Assembly: GCF_003627955.1 (NCBI RefSeq)
Contig: NZ_RBWS01000015.1
Location: forward strand, 123,586 to 187,585
Length of the DNA stretch: 64,000 bases
Origin: Sphingobacterium puteale
GTDB lineage: Bacteria > Bacteroidota > Bacteroidia > Sphingobacteriales > Sphingobacteriaceae
Direction of reading: 5' to 3'
The notes under the pieces are model-generated. The model was not told the DNA's origin. It worked only from the letters and a program-made list of their open reading frames with translations, and did not search any database. Made by a program: the position numbers and the translations under genes. This document shows, piece by piece, positions 34,769 through 43,250 of this stretch (position 1 is the first letter of the stretch; each line of letters starts with the position of its first letter).

Positions 34769-35293
34769 ATGAAAAAAGTACTTCTACCTTTTCTGACACT
34801 TTTTACACTTGTATTTGCCATTAACCAACAGGCAAACGCGCAAACTCCTTACCGTACAGCTCTTGGCCTTGGCATTGACGTCGGTGATGGCCCAACATTA
34901 TACGGCCCACAGATCAAACACAATTTTGGTGGCAATGATGCCGGAAATGCACAGGTATTATTTGGCGACAACATCACGGTTGTCGGTGTAGATTATTCTT
35001 ACAACCAACGTATCTCTGGAACACGCGGTTTATCGTGGTATGTCGGTGTGGGGCCACAAGTATCTTTTGTTGACTATGGCAAATGGCATGGCTACTGGGA
35101 CGATGACTACCATTGGAAAGATGGTGATACCGAAACTTTTTTTGCTATCCGTCCAGCATTGGGTCTGGAGTTCAGAATTCCTTCAGCACCATTAGCAATG
35201 CATTTTGACTGGAAACCATGGTGGAACTTATCACATGGTTCTAACTTTGAACCATCCCGTTTCTCATTGGGTTTCAAATTCGTATTGAAATAA
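34769..35293 (+). CDS. Small outer-membrane beta-barrel protein
   Basis: A 174-residue protein with a signal peptide (about 1-24, cleavage near ANAQ) and a mature part of alternating strands rich in aromatic and Gly residues (GLSWYVGVGPQVSFVDYG, MHFDWKPWWNLSHGSNFEPSRFSLGFKFVLK). The ending strand with alternating hydrophobics fits an eight-strand barrel. A loop near 112-125 is rich in Trp, Asp, His and Tyr (HGYWDDDYHWKDGD). It has its own terminator. Function unknown; such small barrels are usually structural or surface-exposed. Confidence 0.75.
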   Translation: MKKVLLPFLTLFTLVFAINQQANAQTPYRTALGLGIDVGDGPTLYGPQIKHNFGGNDAGNAQVLFGDNITVVGVDYSYNQRISGTRGLSWYVGVGPQVSFVDYGKWHGYWDDDYHWKDGDTETFFAIRPALGLEFRIPSAPLAMHFDWKPWWNLSHGSNFEPSRFSLGFKFVLK

Positions 35294-35313
35294 AAACAAT
35301 ATATCCAGAAACA

Positions 35314-35350
35314 AAAAATCCTGCTGGCGCTATGTCCATGCAGGATTTTT
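35314..35350 (+). terminator. Terminator after the small barrel gene
   Basis: AAAAATCCTGC pairs with GCAGGATTTTT around a 15-base loop and runs straight into TTG-TTTT. Confidence 0.85.
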
Positions 35351-35803
35351 TGTTTTACAATTCTCGCGTCTCAATACTACACTCTTCCCATAGTATTTTG
35401 TCCTTTTTGTATTCTTTTAAATACCAGAGCTTCCCGTGCTAGCCCCATGCGTCCTTGATCTTCAACCCTCTAATTGGCTATTTGGCTATATCGAGCTCCT
35501 TATAAACAGTTTAATCTTACAGAACTATTCGGTGAAAGCCCCGCAAGTGCTTTACTATGCTCCTCCGTTTGTAATAATAGCACAACAAGACACAGCTTTT
35601 ATACCCCTTATTTTTTCAGATAGTCAGTAGCCAATTGTATATATACTGGAGTTGCTTCTTTTGCATCTGGTTATTCGTAAAATCGCTCCACTGAGGTGAC
35701 ACGAAATTGATTTAAAAATATTTCTTTAAGCGTGACAAGATTATAATATTTTGCACAGATCCAGTCTAATACGCTGATCAATTTACTTAAAGGCTCTTTA
35801 TCT
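35351..35803. other. Gene-free stretch between convergent genes
   Basis: About 450 bases between the barrel-gene terminator and the end of the TonB receptor. A 64-residue frame at 35436 lacks any family resemblance or signal peptide and is not called. Nothing else is seen. Confidence 0.55.
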
Positions 35804-38101
35804 TTAAACCAACAAAGAACGTTCGTGGCATATTAGGACCATAAATGTAATTGCTATCCCGATTTTACCGGTATCGAAATCATGTTGATAAGCGTTAAAA
35901 ACATTCTTTACACCCCCATAAATTTCGATCATGTTGTTAAATTTTGACAGACTAAAAGTATGCGACACTTTACTATTTAACTCTGAGAATGCTTTTGTAT
36001 GAACCATTTCATCCTCTGGAAAATTGTCCGCACCACCAGCATGAGCGATCTTCATTTTACCCGTGTACACATAGTTCAGATTGATTGTCCAGCGTTTATC
36101 CGGTGTGATATTGAGGTTTGCAAAACCATATTCATCTGGTGTTCTCAGGAATGATCTTGTCGCTTCTATACCCTCCAGGTAAGATACAGGATTTTCATAT
36201 TTGCTCTGTTGCAAGGTAAAACCTGTTTCCAGTTGCATCTTTTTATTATAATTGGCACGTAATTCAAGTGTAGTTCCTGCTACCTTCGCGTTATTCCCAT
36301 TATGTTTTTCAAACACCTTACCAAAGTCGTCCGTACCGATTTCTTCAAGTACAAAGGCATTTTTCAGCTGTGTATAGAATCCCTCCAATGTAAAACCCGC
36401 AATCCATTTCTCCGTGGCTTTATCATAGTTTACCGAACCGCTAAAACTCTTTGATCGCTCCTCCCGAAGATCTGGAGCTAATTGAACACATGAAACACCA
36501 CCTCCCGCAAAGGCAATATGAAGGTCTGTATCAAATGCCTGTGGCGCCCGAAAACCCGTTCCATAGCTAAGACGGAACTGCGTATTGGCCGCATGCTTAT
36601 ATAACAGCGCTATACGTGGACTGACGATCACTTTGTCCAATAGGTTATGCTTGTCCACCCGAAGCCCGGATAGCAAGTTAAACTTGTCCGCAAAGTCCCA
36701 GTCACTCTGAAAAAAGCTCCCCCAATCTTTCGTGTGCTGATCGACCAAATAGTTATAACTCGGGATTTCATCGTAAACTTTATCGGACACATATTCCGAT
36801 CCGACGGTCAATACATTCCGATGGTTCAAAAAATTGCTAACCTCGTGGTTCAATTGAAAACCGCCCTGCAATGTGGTTGTCTTTGAATCGCCATAAGGCG
36901 GGTTTTTGAGATGATTTTCGATCTCTTCCGGACTATCCGGAAATATCCCGGTATAATGCTTTCTATTGGTATTTTGAAAAGCTGTATAGAAGATCAATGC
37001 CGATTTATCCTGATTAAAATTGATCTGGTAATCCGTGCTCCCCATCCATATTTTATGGGTACGTTCCTCGGACTGAAGTGTAAGATAGGCCGGTTTTTTC
37101 GTCATCTCACCCCCAAATCTATATTCATTCAGATTGCTCAGGGAAACCTGCAATTTTTGATTGTCCGAGAACTGATAGAATGAGTTGATACCGAAGGAGG
37201 TATTTTCAATTTTAGGTATTTCCGAAAAATTATCGCCATTTGCATCGTAAAAGCCGCGATCCCGTTTATTGAAGAAAAAGGATGTTCCAGCATTCCCCTT
37301 TTCATTGACCAAGGTAGCATTTCCGCCAAGGTTAAAATCGCTTGTCTTGCCATCAATGCTTTGGTAAAAAGAATTGACTTCATAACCACTCTGCTTCGGT
37401 AATTTGGTGATCACATTGACTGTGCCCCCTATGGCACTTGAACCATATAACGAAGATCCGCCACCGCGAACCACCTCAATCTTTTCGATCATATTGACAG
37501 GCAATTGCTCCATACCATAGAGTCCCATCAGAGGACTGAAAATAGGCCGTCCATTGATCAGTATCTGCGAATATCCTCCCTGGAGTCCATTCATCCGCAA
37601 TTGGGTGTAGTTACAGGTCTGACAATCAGTTTCCACCCGCAAGCCCGGCTGAAACTTCAGCCCTTCAGAAAGATTACATACTTGCAGATTGTCCAGGGTT
37701 TTACTCTCCAATATATTGACAATTACCGGACTCTCCGTTTTTCGTTTGAATGTTTTAGTGCCCGTGACCACAATTTCATCCAAAAAGAAAATGGAACGGC
37801 CTAAACGGATGTTCCTGGCCACAGTACCCCTATCGATCCGAATCGAATCACGATGGACATTAAAACCGATATGTTTGACTTCCACTCCCCAGGTACCATA
37901 GGGAATCTTTTCCAATGTAAATCGTCCAAGATTGTTAGACTTCGTACCCATCTTTAGTGCAGGAATCACCACGGATACCGATTTCAACGGGAGTCCATTG
38001 CTATCATAAATTTTACCTACTACCCCACCTGTCTGCCCAAAGGAAATAAATCCGATCAGCATGAATACTGTTGTCAAGAGAACTCTGAATCCCGTCATCA
38101 T
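35804..38101 (-). CDS. TonB-dependent receptor, likely for iron or a siderophore
   Basis: A 765-residue outer-membrane receptor: signal about 1-22, a carboxypeptidase-regulatory-like domain about 25-105, TonB-box-like region IFFLDEIVVTGTKTF, plug about 120-250 and barrel to the end. The plug carries a Cys pair (VETDCQTCNYTQLRMNG), common in Bacteroidota receptors of the CirA/FepA-like group. It is divergent from a DtxR-family regulator and next to feoAB, and the gap holds related palindromes, so iron (or another metal) import is well supported by context. It is not a SusC: no SusD and the shorter length. The ligand is unknown. Confidence 0.9.
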   Translation of the reverse strand: MMTGFRVLLTTVFMLIGFISFGQTGGVVGKIYDSNGLPLKSVSVVIPALKMGTKSNNLGRFTLEKIPYGTWGVEVKHIGFNVHRDSIRIDRGTVARNIRLGRSIFFLDEIVVTGTKTFKRKTESPVIVNILESKTLDNLQVCNLSEGLKFQPGLRVETDCQTCNYTQLRMNGLQGGYSQILINGRPIFSPLMGLYGMEQLPVNMIEKIEVVRGGGSSLYGSSAIGGTVNVITKLPKQSGYEVNSFYQSIDGKTSDFNLGGNATLVNEKGNAGTSFFFNKRDRGFYDANGDNFSEIPKIENTSFGINSFYQFSDNQKLQVSLSNLNEYRFGGEMTKKPAYLTLQSEERTHKIWMGSTDYQINFNQDKSALIFYTAFQNTNRKHYTGIFPDSPEEIENHLKNPPYGDSKTTTLQGGFQLNHEVSNFLNHRNVLTVGSEYVSDKVYDEIPSYNYLVDQHTKDWGSFFQSDWDFADKFNLLSGLRVDKHNLLDKVIVSPRIALLYKHAANTQFRLSYGTGFRAPQAFDTDLHIAFAGGGVSCVQLAPDLREERSKSFSGSVNYDKATEKWIAGFTLEGFYTQLKNAFVLEEIGTDDFGKVFEKHNGNNAKVAGTTLELRANYNKKMQLETGFTLQQSKYENPVSYLEGIEATRSFLRTPDEYGFANLNITPDKRWTINLNYVYTGKMKIAHAGGADNFPEDEMVHTKAFSELNSKVSHTFSLSKFNNMIEIYGGVKNVFNAYQHDFDTGKIGIAITFMVLICHERSLLV

Positions 38102-38127
38102 TGTTTTGTTTTGATTAATTATAAATT

Positions 38128-38143
38128 TAGATACACAAATCTA
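38128..38143. promoter_or_regulatory. Palindrome 1 in the receptor/regulator gap
   Basis: TAGAT-ACACAA-ATCTA, 5-base arms with a 6-base centre, 27 bases upstream of the TonB-receptor start. Weaker match to the GTTAG/CTAAC type seen in the next site. Confidence 0.45.
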
Positions 38144-38147
38144 GTAA

Positions 38148-38163
38148 GTTAGATTAAACTAAC
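38148..38163. promoter_or_regulatory. Palindrome 2, putative DtxR-family operator
   Basis: GTTAGATTAAACTAAC with perfect 5-base arms. A 20-base stretch covering it (TTAGATTAAACTAACAAAAT) recurs in reverse orientation before feoA. The pattern resembles the TTAG-GTTA-type sites of the DtxR/IdeR/MntR family. Confidence 0.7.
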
Positions 38164-38184
38164 AAAATATTTTCTAACATGACT

Positions 38185-38200
38185 ATTAGACACAACTAAT
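38185..38200. promoter_or_regulatory. Palindrome 3, next to the regulator promoter
   Basis: ATTAG-ACACAA-CTAAT, 5-base arms, ending just before a TAAATTTG -7 box at 38207-38214. Binding here would block transcription of the regulator, so autoregulation is likely. Confidence 0.6.
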
Positions 38201-38206
38201 ATTTGG

Positions 38207-38214
38207 TAAATTTG
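38207..38214 (+). promoter_or_regulatory. -7 promoter element of the DtxR-family gene, near-leaderless
   Basis: TAAATTTG fits TAnnTTTG exactly. The ATG at 38219 is only 5 bases after its last base, so transcription would begin at or beside the start codon and leave no room for a ribosome-binding site. Confidence 0.5.
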
Positions 38215-38218
38215 TACT

Positions 38219-38878
38219 ATGATATCACAGACTGAAGAGAACTACTTAAAAGCATTATACAATCTGACCTACCTAAAAGGCGAGGCTAGCGTCAATGAGA
38301 TCAGTAAACGACTGGAAATCAAAATGCCAACGGTAAATAGTATGATGAAAAAGCTATCTGAAAAAGGTTTGGTCCATTACGAAAGCTATAAACCCCTCAA
38401 GCTTACAGAAGAAGGAAAAAAAGAAGCTGCGCTTATTATTCGCAAACATCGACTTACCGAAATGTATCTCGTTGAAAAGATGGGCTTTGCATGGGATGAA
38501 GTTCACCAGATCGCGGAACAGATCGAGCACATCCATTCTCCTGAATTTTTCACCAAGATGGATCAATTATTGGGCTACCCGACAGTAGACCCCCATGGCT
38601 CGCCGATTCCTGACCATAATGGTGTAATGCGTTCGGAGAACTATGTCTTCCTTGATACCTGTGAAATCGGAAATGTGGTCACATTAATGGCTGTACAGCC
38701 TTCCTCCAAAGAATTGTTACAATACCTAAACTCTAAAAACCTAGAATTGGGTACAACATTAACGATTCACTCCATCGAACCATTTGACCGCAGTATCACA
38801 GTTAGTTATGACAAGCGGTCCGCAGAAGTACTCAGCAGCAAAGTTACCGCAACCTTACTTGTACGCCCTATTTCTTAA
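38219..38878 (+). CDS. DtxR/MntR-family metal-dependent transcription regulator
   Basis: A 219-residue repressor: an N-terminal winged helix (TEENYLKALYNLTYLKGEASVNEISKRL is the usual opening), a dimer and metal-binding domain with the family's HRLTEMYLVEKMGF and EQIEHIHSPEFF helices holding Glu/His ligands, a HGSPIPD segment and a C-terminal FeoA/SH3-like domain of about 65 residues. It would bind Fe(II) or Mn(II) and repress uptake genes. The neighbours (TonB receptor divergent, feoA-feoB downstream) and the palindromes make iron the better guess. The N-terminal start matches homologues. Confidence 0.93.
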   Translation: MISQTEENYLKALYNLTYLKGEASVNEISKRLEIKMPTVNSMMKKLSEKGLVHYESYKPLKLTEEGKKEAALIIRKHRLTEMYLVEKMGFAWDEVHQIAEQIEHIHSPEFFTKMDQLLGYPTVDPHGSPIPDHNGVMRSENYVFLDTCEIGNVVTLMAVQPSSKELLQYLNSKNLELGTTLTIHSIEPFDRSITVSYDKRSAEVLSSKVTATLLVRPIS

Positions 38879-39022
38879 AAATATAGCTAACTACTATTTT
38901 AATCGACATCATCCTAATTGCTGGAGCCAGCTTCTATGGCTCCGCTGTCATCTATGGCAAAAAAAACAAACCAGTATAAACCTACAAAACAATCCTCGTT
39001 AAGATTTATTGCACAAAATTTT

Positions 39023-39038
39023 GTTAGTTTAATCTAAT
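39023..39038. promoter_or_regulatory. Putative DtxR-family operator before feoA
   Basis: GTTAG-TTTAAT-CTAAT, the reverse complement of palindrome 2 over 20 bases. A second, shorter element TTTAGCTAAA lies at 39046-39055. Both are within 55 bases of the feoA start. Confidence 0.7.
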
Positions 39039-39073
39039 TTTATAATTTAGCTAAACTAAAAATAAAATAAGCA

Positions 39074-39322
39074 ATGATAAACAATCAGGTAATAGCATTG
39101 GGGTTATTAAAAAAGGGGGAGCTTGCAAGCATTGTGGGGATAGCGACAGACTGTCGCCAGGAAATCCGACAGCGCTTGCTTGACCTAGGTTTTGTCAGGG
39201 GCGCGGAAATAAGCATCCAGAATATAAGTCCCCTAGGTGATCCGATCGCCTATAATATACACGGCACCGTGATTTCACTTCGTAAAGAGGATTCGTTACA
39301 GGTATTGATTACCCATAAATAG
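39074..39322 (+). CDS. feoA: Ferrous iron transport protein A
   Basis: An 82-residue SH3-like protein with the FeoA pattern: GELASIVGIATDCRQEIRQRLLDLGFVRGAEISIQNISPLGDPIAYNI and the ending ISLRKEDSLQVLI. FeoA is a small cytoplasmic partner that helps FeoB move Fe(II). The ATG at 39074 matches the family length. The feoB frame follows without a gap (39323), though its better ATG may be at 39329. The operator-like palindromes upstream suggest control by the DtxR-family regulator. Confidence 0.93.
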   Translation: MINNQVIALGLLKKGELASIVGIATDCRQEIRQRLLDLGFVRGAEISIQNISPLGDPIAYNIHGTVISLRKEDSLQVLITHK

Positions 39323-41503
39323 ATGACGATGAAAAAACATACAGCATGTGAAACCTGCCAGCTGAATCCCACTTCAGATCTAAAACAATGGGGAACAGAT
39401 TTGGGAAATTCCACCTACACTATTGCTTTAGCCGGAAATCCCAACACGGGTAAAAGTTCCATTTTTAACGCGCTAACTGGATTAAAACAGCATACTGGAA
39501 ACTGGCCGGGTAAAACTGTTACGCGAGCTGAAGGAAGTTATTCACATAGAGGCGATAAATTTAAAATCATTGATCTCCCCGGCACCTACTCCTTACTTTC
39601 AACATCCGAAGATGAAGAGGTCGCCCGAGATTTTATCCTATTTGGCCAACCCGATGTCACCGTCATTGTCGTCGATGCCAGCAGGCTGCAACGCAATTTC
39701 AGTCTGGTTCTACAAATTCTCGAAATTAGCAACAAAGCGGTCTTATGCCTCAACTTGATGGACGAGGCGCGGCGTCATCGGATAGAGATTGATGCACGAA
39801 CCCTATCAAAGGATCTCGGCATCCCTGTTATTGCCACCAGCGCCCGTACTAAAGAAGGACTTTCAGACCTCCTGGCGGCTATCCATCAAGTGGCTGACGG
39901 TAGTTTCCTCCCCGCAAAAATGACCTCTTTTCAGTTGACAAAGCAAACAGGCACTGCTGTTGCAACAATAGCCAACCATCTCGACACGCTGGACAGCAAG
40001 TTAACCAACACGAATTGGCTGGCCATGCGCCTGATCGAAGATGATAAAAGCATTATTGATGCCTTACAAAAAGGACAACTATCCAATTCCATTGACAGTG
40101 AAAACTTAGCCCCCATATTGCATTACGCCACAGCATATCGGTTTAAACTAGGAGATAATTATCGAAATGAGCTGGTTGAAGCGATCTATGCAAAAGCGAG
40201 CAAACTGGTAAAAGACCATGTTTCAACAGATTCGGACAGCTATTCATTTCGAGTGGACCGCAGTATCGATCATATCGTCACCCACCGTATCTGGGGATTT
40301 CCGATTATGTTTATGCTGCTCGGATTGATCCTTTGGCTTACCATCACGGGGGCAAATTATCCTTCACAAATGCTATCAACTTTATTGCTCGATTATGTTT
40401 ATCCGTTTTTAAAGGAGGCGTCAACAGACATGGATATTCCTGTTTGGCTAGGTGGGTTTCTGATTGACGGGATCTATTTGGCTACTGCCTGGGTCATATC
40501 GGTCATGCTACCACCGATGGCGATCTTCTTTCCATTATTTACATTATTGGAAGATTTTGGTTACCTCCCTAGAGTTGCATTCAATCTAGATCGGATATTC
40601 AAAAAAGCCGGCGCTCATGGTAAACAGGCACTAACCATGAGTATGGGCTTTGGCTGCAATGCCGCAGGTGTTGTTGCAACAAGGATTATCAACAGTCCAC
40701 GTGAAAAGTTGATTGCAATCGTCACCAATAACTTCTCGCTTTGCAATGGAAGATGGCCCACACAGATTTTGATCGCCAGTCTTTTTTTAGGTATTTTGGT
40801 TCCTGCCAAATGGTCTAGTTCCGTCGCTATGTTTGCTGTAATTTTCATTGCGATACTTGGTATTGCATTTACATTTTTAACCTCCTGGCTATTGTCAAAA
40901 ACATTACTCAAAGGAGAATCCTCATTCTTTACGCTAGAGCTTCCCCCTTATCGTCCACCGAGGTTCTTTCAGACATTATATACCTCATTCATCGACCGCA
41001 CATTGATCGTCTTGTGGCGGGCTATCATCTTTGCTGCACCCGCTGGTGCAATTATTTGGTTGATCTGCAATATTCATATCGCTGATCAAAATATAGCGCT
41101 CTGGCTCATTCATGGCCTCAACCCGATGGGTCTATTTATAGGTCTAAATGGTGTTATCTTATTGGCTTATATCGTTGCCATTCCAGCGAATGAAATTGTT
41201 ATCCCAACCATACTCATGTTAACTGCGCTCACGGTAGGGAGTACCGGAGCTGGTACGGGTGTATTGTTTGAAGGCTCAGCAAACGAGGTGTCGACCCTAT
41301 TACACGCGGGTGGGTGGACAACATTGACCGCCATTAATTTGATGCTGTTCAGTCTCCTACACAATCCCTGCAGCACAACAATATACACCATTTATAAGGA
41401 AACGGGAAGTCGCAAATGGACCGCAGTAGCGACATTGTTACCCGTATTTTATGGCCTGATCGTATGTTTCCTGGTAACAAAAGTTTGGTACTTTTTTGCC
41501 TAA
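39323..41503 (+). CDS. feoB: Ferrous iron transporter B
   Basis: A 726-residue inner-membrane Fe(II) transporter with a cytosolic G-protein domain. G1 is GNPNTGKSSIFNALTG, the switch region HTGNWPGKTV, G3 DLPGTYSL, and G4 NLMDEA (the usual NxxD). The membrane part carries both Gate motifs: GFGCNAAGVVATRII with its Cys, and later NNFSLCNGRWPTQIL, followed by the end helices near ANEIVIPTIL. An unusual touch is a short N-terminal Cys pair (ACETC). Only a few bases separate it from feoA. The intact gates suggest a working transporter. Confidence 0.95.
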   Translation: MTMKKHTACETCQLNPTSDLKQWGTDLGNSTYTIALAGNPNTGKSSIFNALTGLKQHTGNWPGKTVTRAEGSYSHRGDKFKIIDLPGTYSLLSTSEDEEVARDFILFGQPDVTVIVVDASRLQRNFSLVLQILEISNKAVLCLNLMDEARRHRIEIDARTLSKDLGIPVIATSARTKEGLSDLLAAIHQVADGSFLPAKMTSFQLTKQTGTAVATIANHLDTLDSKLTNTNWLAMRLIEDDKSIIDALQKGQLSNSIDSENLAPILHYATAYRFKLGDNYRNELVEAIYAKASKLVKDHVSTDSDSYSFRVDRSIDHIVTHRIWGFPIMFMLLGLILWLTITGANYPSQMLSTLLLDYVYPFLKEASTDMDIPVWLGGFLIDGIYLATAWVISVMLPPMAIFFPLFTLLEDFGYLPRVAFNLDRIFKKAGAHGKQALTMSMGFGCNAAGVVATRIINSPREKLIAIVTNNFSLCNGRWPTQILIASLFLGILVPAKWSSSVAMFAVIFIAILGIAFTFLTSWLLSKTLLKGESSFFTLELPPYRPPRFFQTLYTSFIDRTLIVLWRAIIFAAPAGAIIWLICNIHIADQNIALWLIHGLNPMGLFIGLNGVILLAYIVAIPANEIVIPTILMLTALTVGSTGAGTGVLFEGSANEVSTLLHAGGWTTLTAINLMLFSLLHNPCSTTIYTIYKETGSRKWTAVATLLPVFYGLIVCFLVTKVWYFFA

Positions 41504-41594
41504 TCTGTTGACCTATGATGCCTGCCCATATACCGTGCTAATTGTTTGCAAACAGTTAAGTCTATTCGAACTAAACCTTAGCGACAAAATCCGG

Positions 41595-42185
41595 CTATCG
41601 TATGATTTTATTGTGATCCCATTGATATGTAATGGGATCTCCGGTCGCAATTTCTCGCTCAAGGATCTGTGCCGGGGTGAGATGTTCCAGATACATAATG
41701 AGCGCTCTTAAACTGTTACCATGTGCGACAATAAGAACATTGTTACCTGCGTCCAACTCTGGCTGTATGAAATTCTCAAAATAAGATATCACCCGATCGT
41801 AGGTATCTTTTAAGCTTTCACCGCCCGGGGGAGCGACATCAAAAGATCTTCGCCAGATATGTACTTGCTCCACCCCATATTTTTCAGCGGTTTCATCCTT
41901 ATTTAGTCCTTCTAAGTTTCCGTAGCTCCGCTCATTCAGTGCAGCATCAACGATAATCGGAATATTGGGCTTTGCGATCTCGTTGAGAATGATCTCCAAA
42001 GTATGTTGTGCCCGGATCAGTGTAGAAGTAAATGCGATATCAATTGATTCTTTTGCCAATGCTTTTCCTGCCTTTTTTGCTTCCAGTTGTCCTAAAGCTG
42101 TAATATCAATATTTTGCCAACCTGTGAAACGGTTCTCCAGGTTCCATTGTGATTGCCCGTGACGGACTAAAAATAATTTTGCCAT
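41595..42185 (-). CDS. gpmA: 2,3-bisphosphoglycerate-dependent phosphoglycerate mutase
   Basis: A 196-residue histidine phosphatase-fold mutase that interconverts 3- and 2-phosphoglycerate. The phospho-His is H9 in LVRHGQSQWNLENRFTGW; NERSYGNLEGLNKDETAEKYG is the GpmA-specific region; PPGGESLKDTYDR and VAHGNSLRALIMYL complete the active site. It is shorter than the E. coli enzyme (about 250) at the C-terminal end, as in many Bacteroidota. It is a single gene between feoB (convergent) and the small iron-box operon. Confidence 0.93.
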   Translation of the reverse strand: MAKLFLVRHGQSQWNLENRFTGWQNIDITALGQLEAKKAGKALAKESIDIAFTSTLIRAQHTLEIILNEIAKPNIPIIVDAALNERSYGNLEGLNKDETAEKYGVEQVHIWRRSFDVAPPGGESLKDTYDRVISYFENFIQPELDAGNNVLIVAHGNSLRALIMYLEHLTPAQILEREIATGDPITYQWDHNKIIR

Positions 42186-42396
42186 TACTCCTATTATTTA
42201 TTGTTTTAGCGGATAGCTACCCAAAGTGGACCTACATCCAGCACACCACATCGATGAGATTTATTGAGGGAGTACTATATGGATCTTCACTTACCAGATC
42301 TTATCTATTGTAGCTATTCATAGATAAAATAATGCTTTGTGGTGTTTTGTTTTAAAGAGATAGCTAATCCACCCGGTATAGCATAAATTTTATTTA

Positions 42397-42846
42397 TTAT
42401 TCGCGTTCAAATAATTGTTCTTTGAATAAATCAAAAAAAAGCGCTCTCTTAGGCTTCTCCATATTTGTTTTTTCTGCAAATTGCTGATAGGCTGATGTCG
42501 CTCTTTTCAGTTCGGATTGAATCTCATTTTGATCGAGTTGAGCGTGAACAACAAGATGTAACAAATAATATAACACACGCTTAAGCATACGATCAGCCTG
42601 CTCGAAATCGCCTAAAGCAATATAAGTATTTGCGAGATTATTGCATGAGATAATATAGACCTGTATAACAGGAACTTCCAAATAAATACAGTCAGTAAGA
42701 TGGTTATTTAATAGCTCCACACTGGCCAATGCACACTGATAACTCAATAAGGCCTCCTCAAATTTATCTGCATTATAAAGCAAATTGCTTGAAAGTGTTA
42801 ACGTTTGCCAATACCGCTCTATAGCACGTAGATCGCTATTGGCCAT
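42397..42846 (-). CDS. TPR-like helical protein in an iron-box operon
   Basis: A 149-residue all-helical cytoplasmic protein. Two TPR-like units are readable (NLLYNADKFEEALLSYQCALASVELL and CNNLANTYIALGDFEQADRMLKRVLYYLL), then a last helix ending in a basic and aromatic tail (KPKRALFFDLFKEQLFERE). Its start codon lies inside the end of the 58-residue gene (11-base overlap), so the two are translationally coupled. Upstream of the pair is a palindrome matching those of feoAB and the TonB receptor. I know of no named function. A TPR adaptor made under low iron is the simplest inference. Confidence 0.65.
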   Translation of the reverse strand: MANSDLRAIERYWQTLTLSSNLLYNADKFEEALLSYQCALASVELLNNHLTDCIYLEVPVIQVYIISCNNLANTYIALGDFEQADRMLKRVLYYLLHLVVHAQLDQNEIQSELKRATSAYQQFAEKTNMEKPKRALFFDLFKEQLFERE

Positions 42847-43012
42847 AGCTTTTTGTTTTCTGTTTTAAGATTTTTATCGCTCGTTTCAATTGACCAATCT
42901 GCTGCATTTCTTTCGTTGCCAATTGAATATCAGCCTTCATCAGGTTGGTATCACGAACATGACGCTCTAATCTTCTTCTATTTTCCTCCAATAAGATGAT
43001 CACATATTCCAT
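42836..43012 (-). CDS. 58-residue helical basic protein, first gene of an iron-box operon
   Basis: ATG at 43012, TAG at 42836. The product starts MEYVIILLEENRRRLERHVR, is basic and predicted to be nearly all helix, probably a coiled coil (heptad-like ILLEENRRRLE and MQQIGQLKRAIKILKQK). No signal peptide or Cys. It overlaps the TPR-like gene by 11 bases. The only regulatory mark upstream is the GTTAG-N6-CTAAC palindrome, 40 bases before the start. Coding is supported by the overlap, the intact frame and the operator; function is unknown. Confidence 0.6.
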   Translation of the reverse strand: MEYVIILLEENRRRLERHVRDTNLMKADIQLATKEMQQIGQLKRAIKILKQKTKSYGQ

Positions 43013-43051
43013 TATTGTTTTTTTTCGTTATTTTATAAACAAAAATAATAA

Positions 43052-43067
43052 GTTAGCCAAATCTAAC
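43052..43067. promoter_or_regulatory. Putative DtxR-family operator before the small helical operon
   Basis: GTTAG-CCAAAT-CTAAC, perfect 5-base arms and 6-base centre, the same form as palindrome 2 and the feoA site. It is 40 bases from the start codon at 43012. Confidence 0.65.
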
Positions 43068-43196
43068 AAAATTATTAACAATAAATAACATTAAAAAAAA
43101 CAACTTAGAGGAAGGATTAAACACGATAAAAAAAGCAACCTCTTTTAGTTGGCATTTTAAAATTCAAATTCGCCTACTAATATAAATATTGCCCAC

Positions 43197-43232
43197 AAAA
43201 AAAGCCTCTGGAATTACTCCAAAGGCTTTTTT
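43197..43232 (-). terminator. Terminator after the fatty-acid hydroxylase
   Basis: AAAGCCTCTGG pairs with CCAAAGGCTTT apart from one mismatch, a 7-base loop, and T runs on both strands. It is just past the stop of the hydroxylase on the minus strand. Confidence 0.8.
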
Positions 43233-43250
43233 ATAATCAATAGAAAAGCG

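Noticed and set aside
35436..35630. 64-residue plus-strand frame in a gene-free gap
   Set aside because: No family likeness; composition like the surrounding intergenic DNA.
38784..39002. 72-residue plus-strand frame overlapping the end of the DtxR-family gene
   Set aside because: Mostly antiphase reading of the regulator's FeoA-like domain, then intergenic DNA.
41543..41554. 12-base palindrome TGTTTGCAAACA after feoB
   Set aside because: Short, with no gene start nearby; likely chance.
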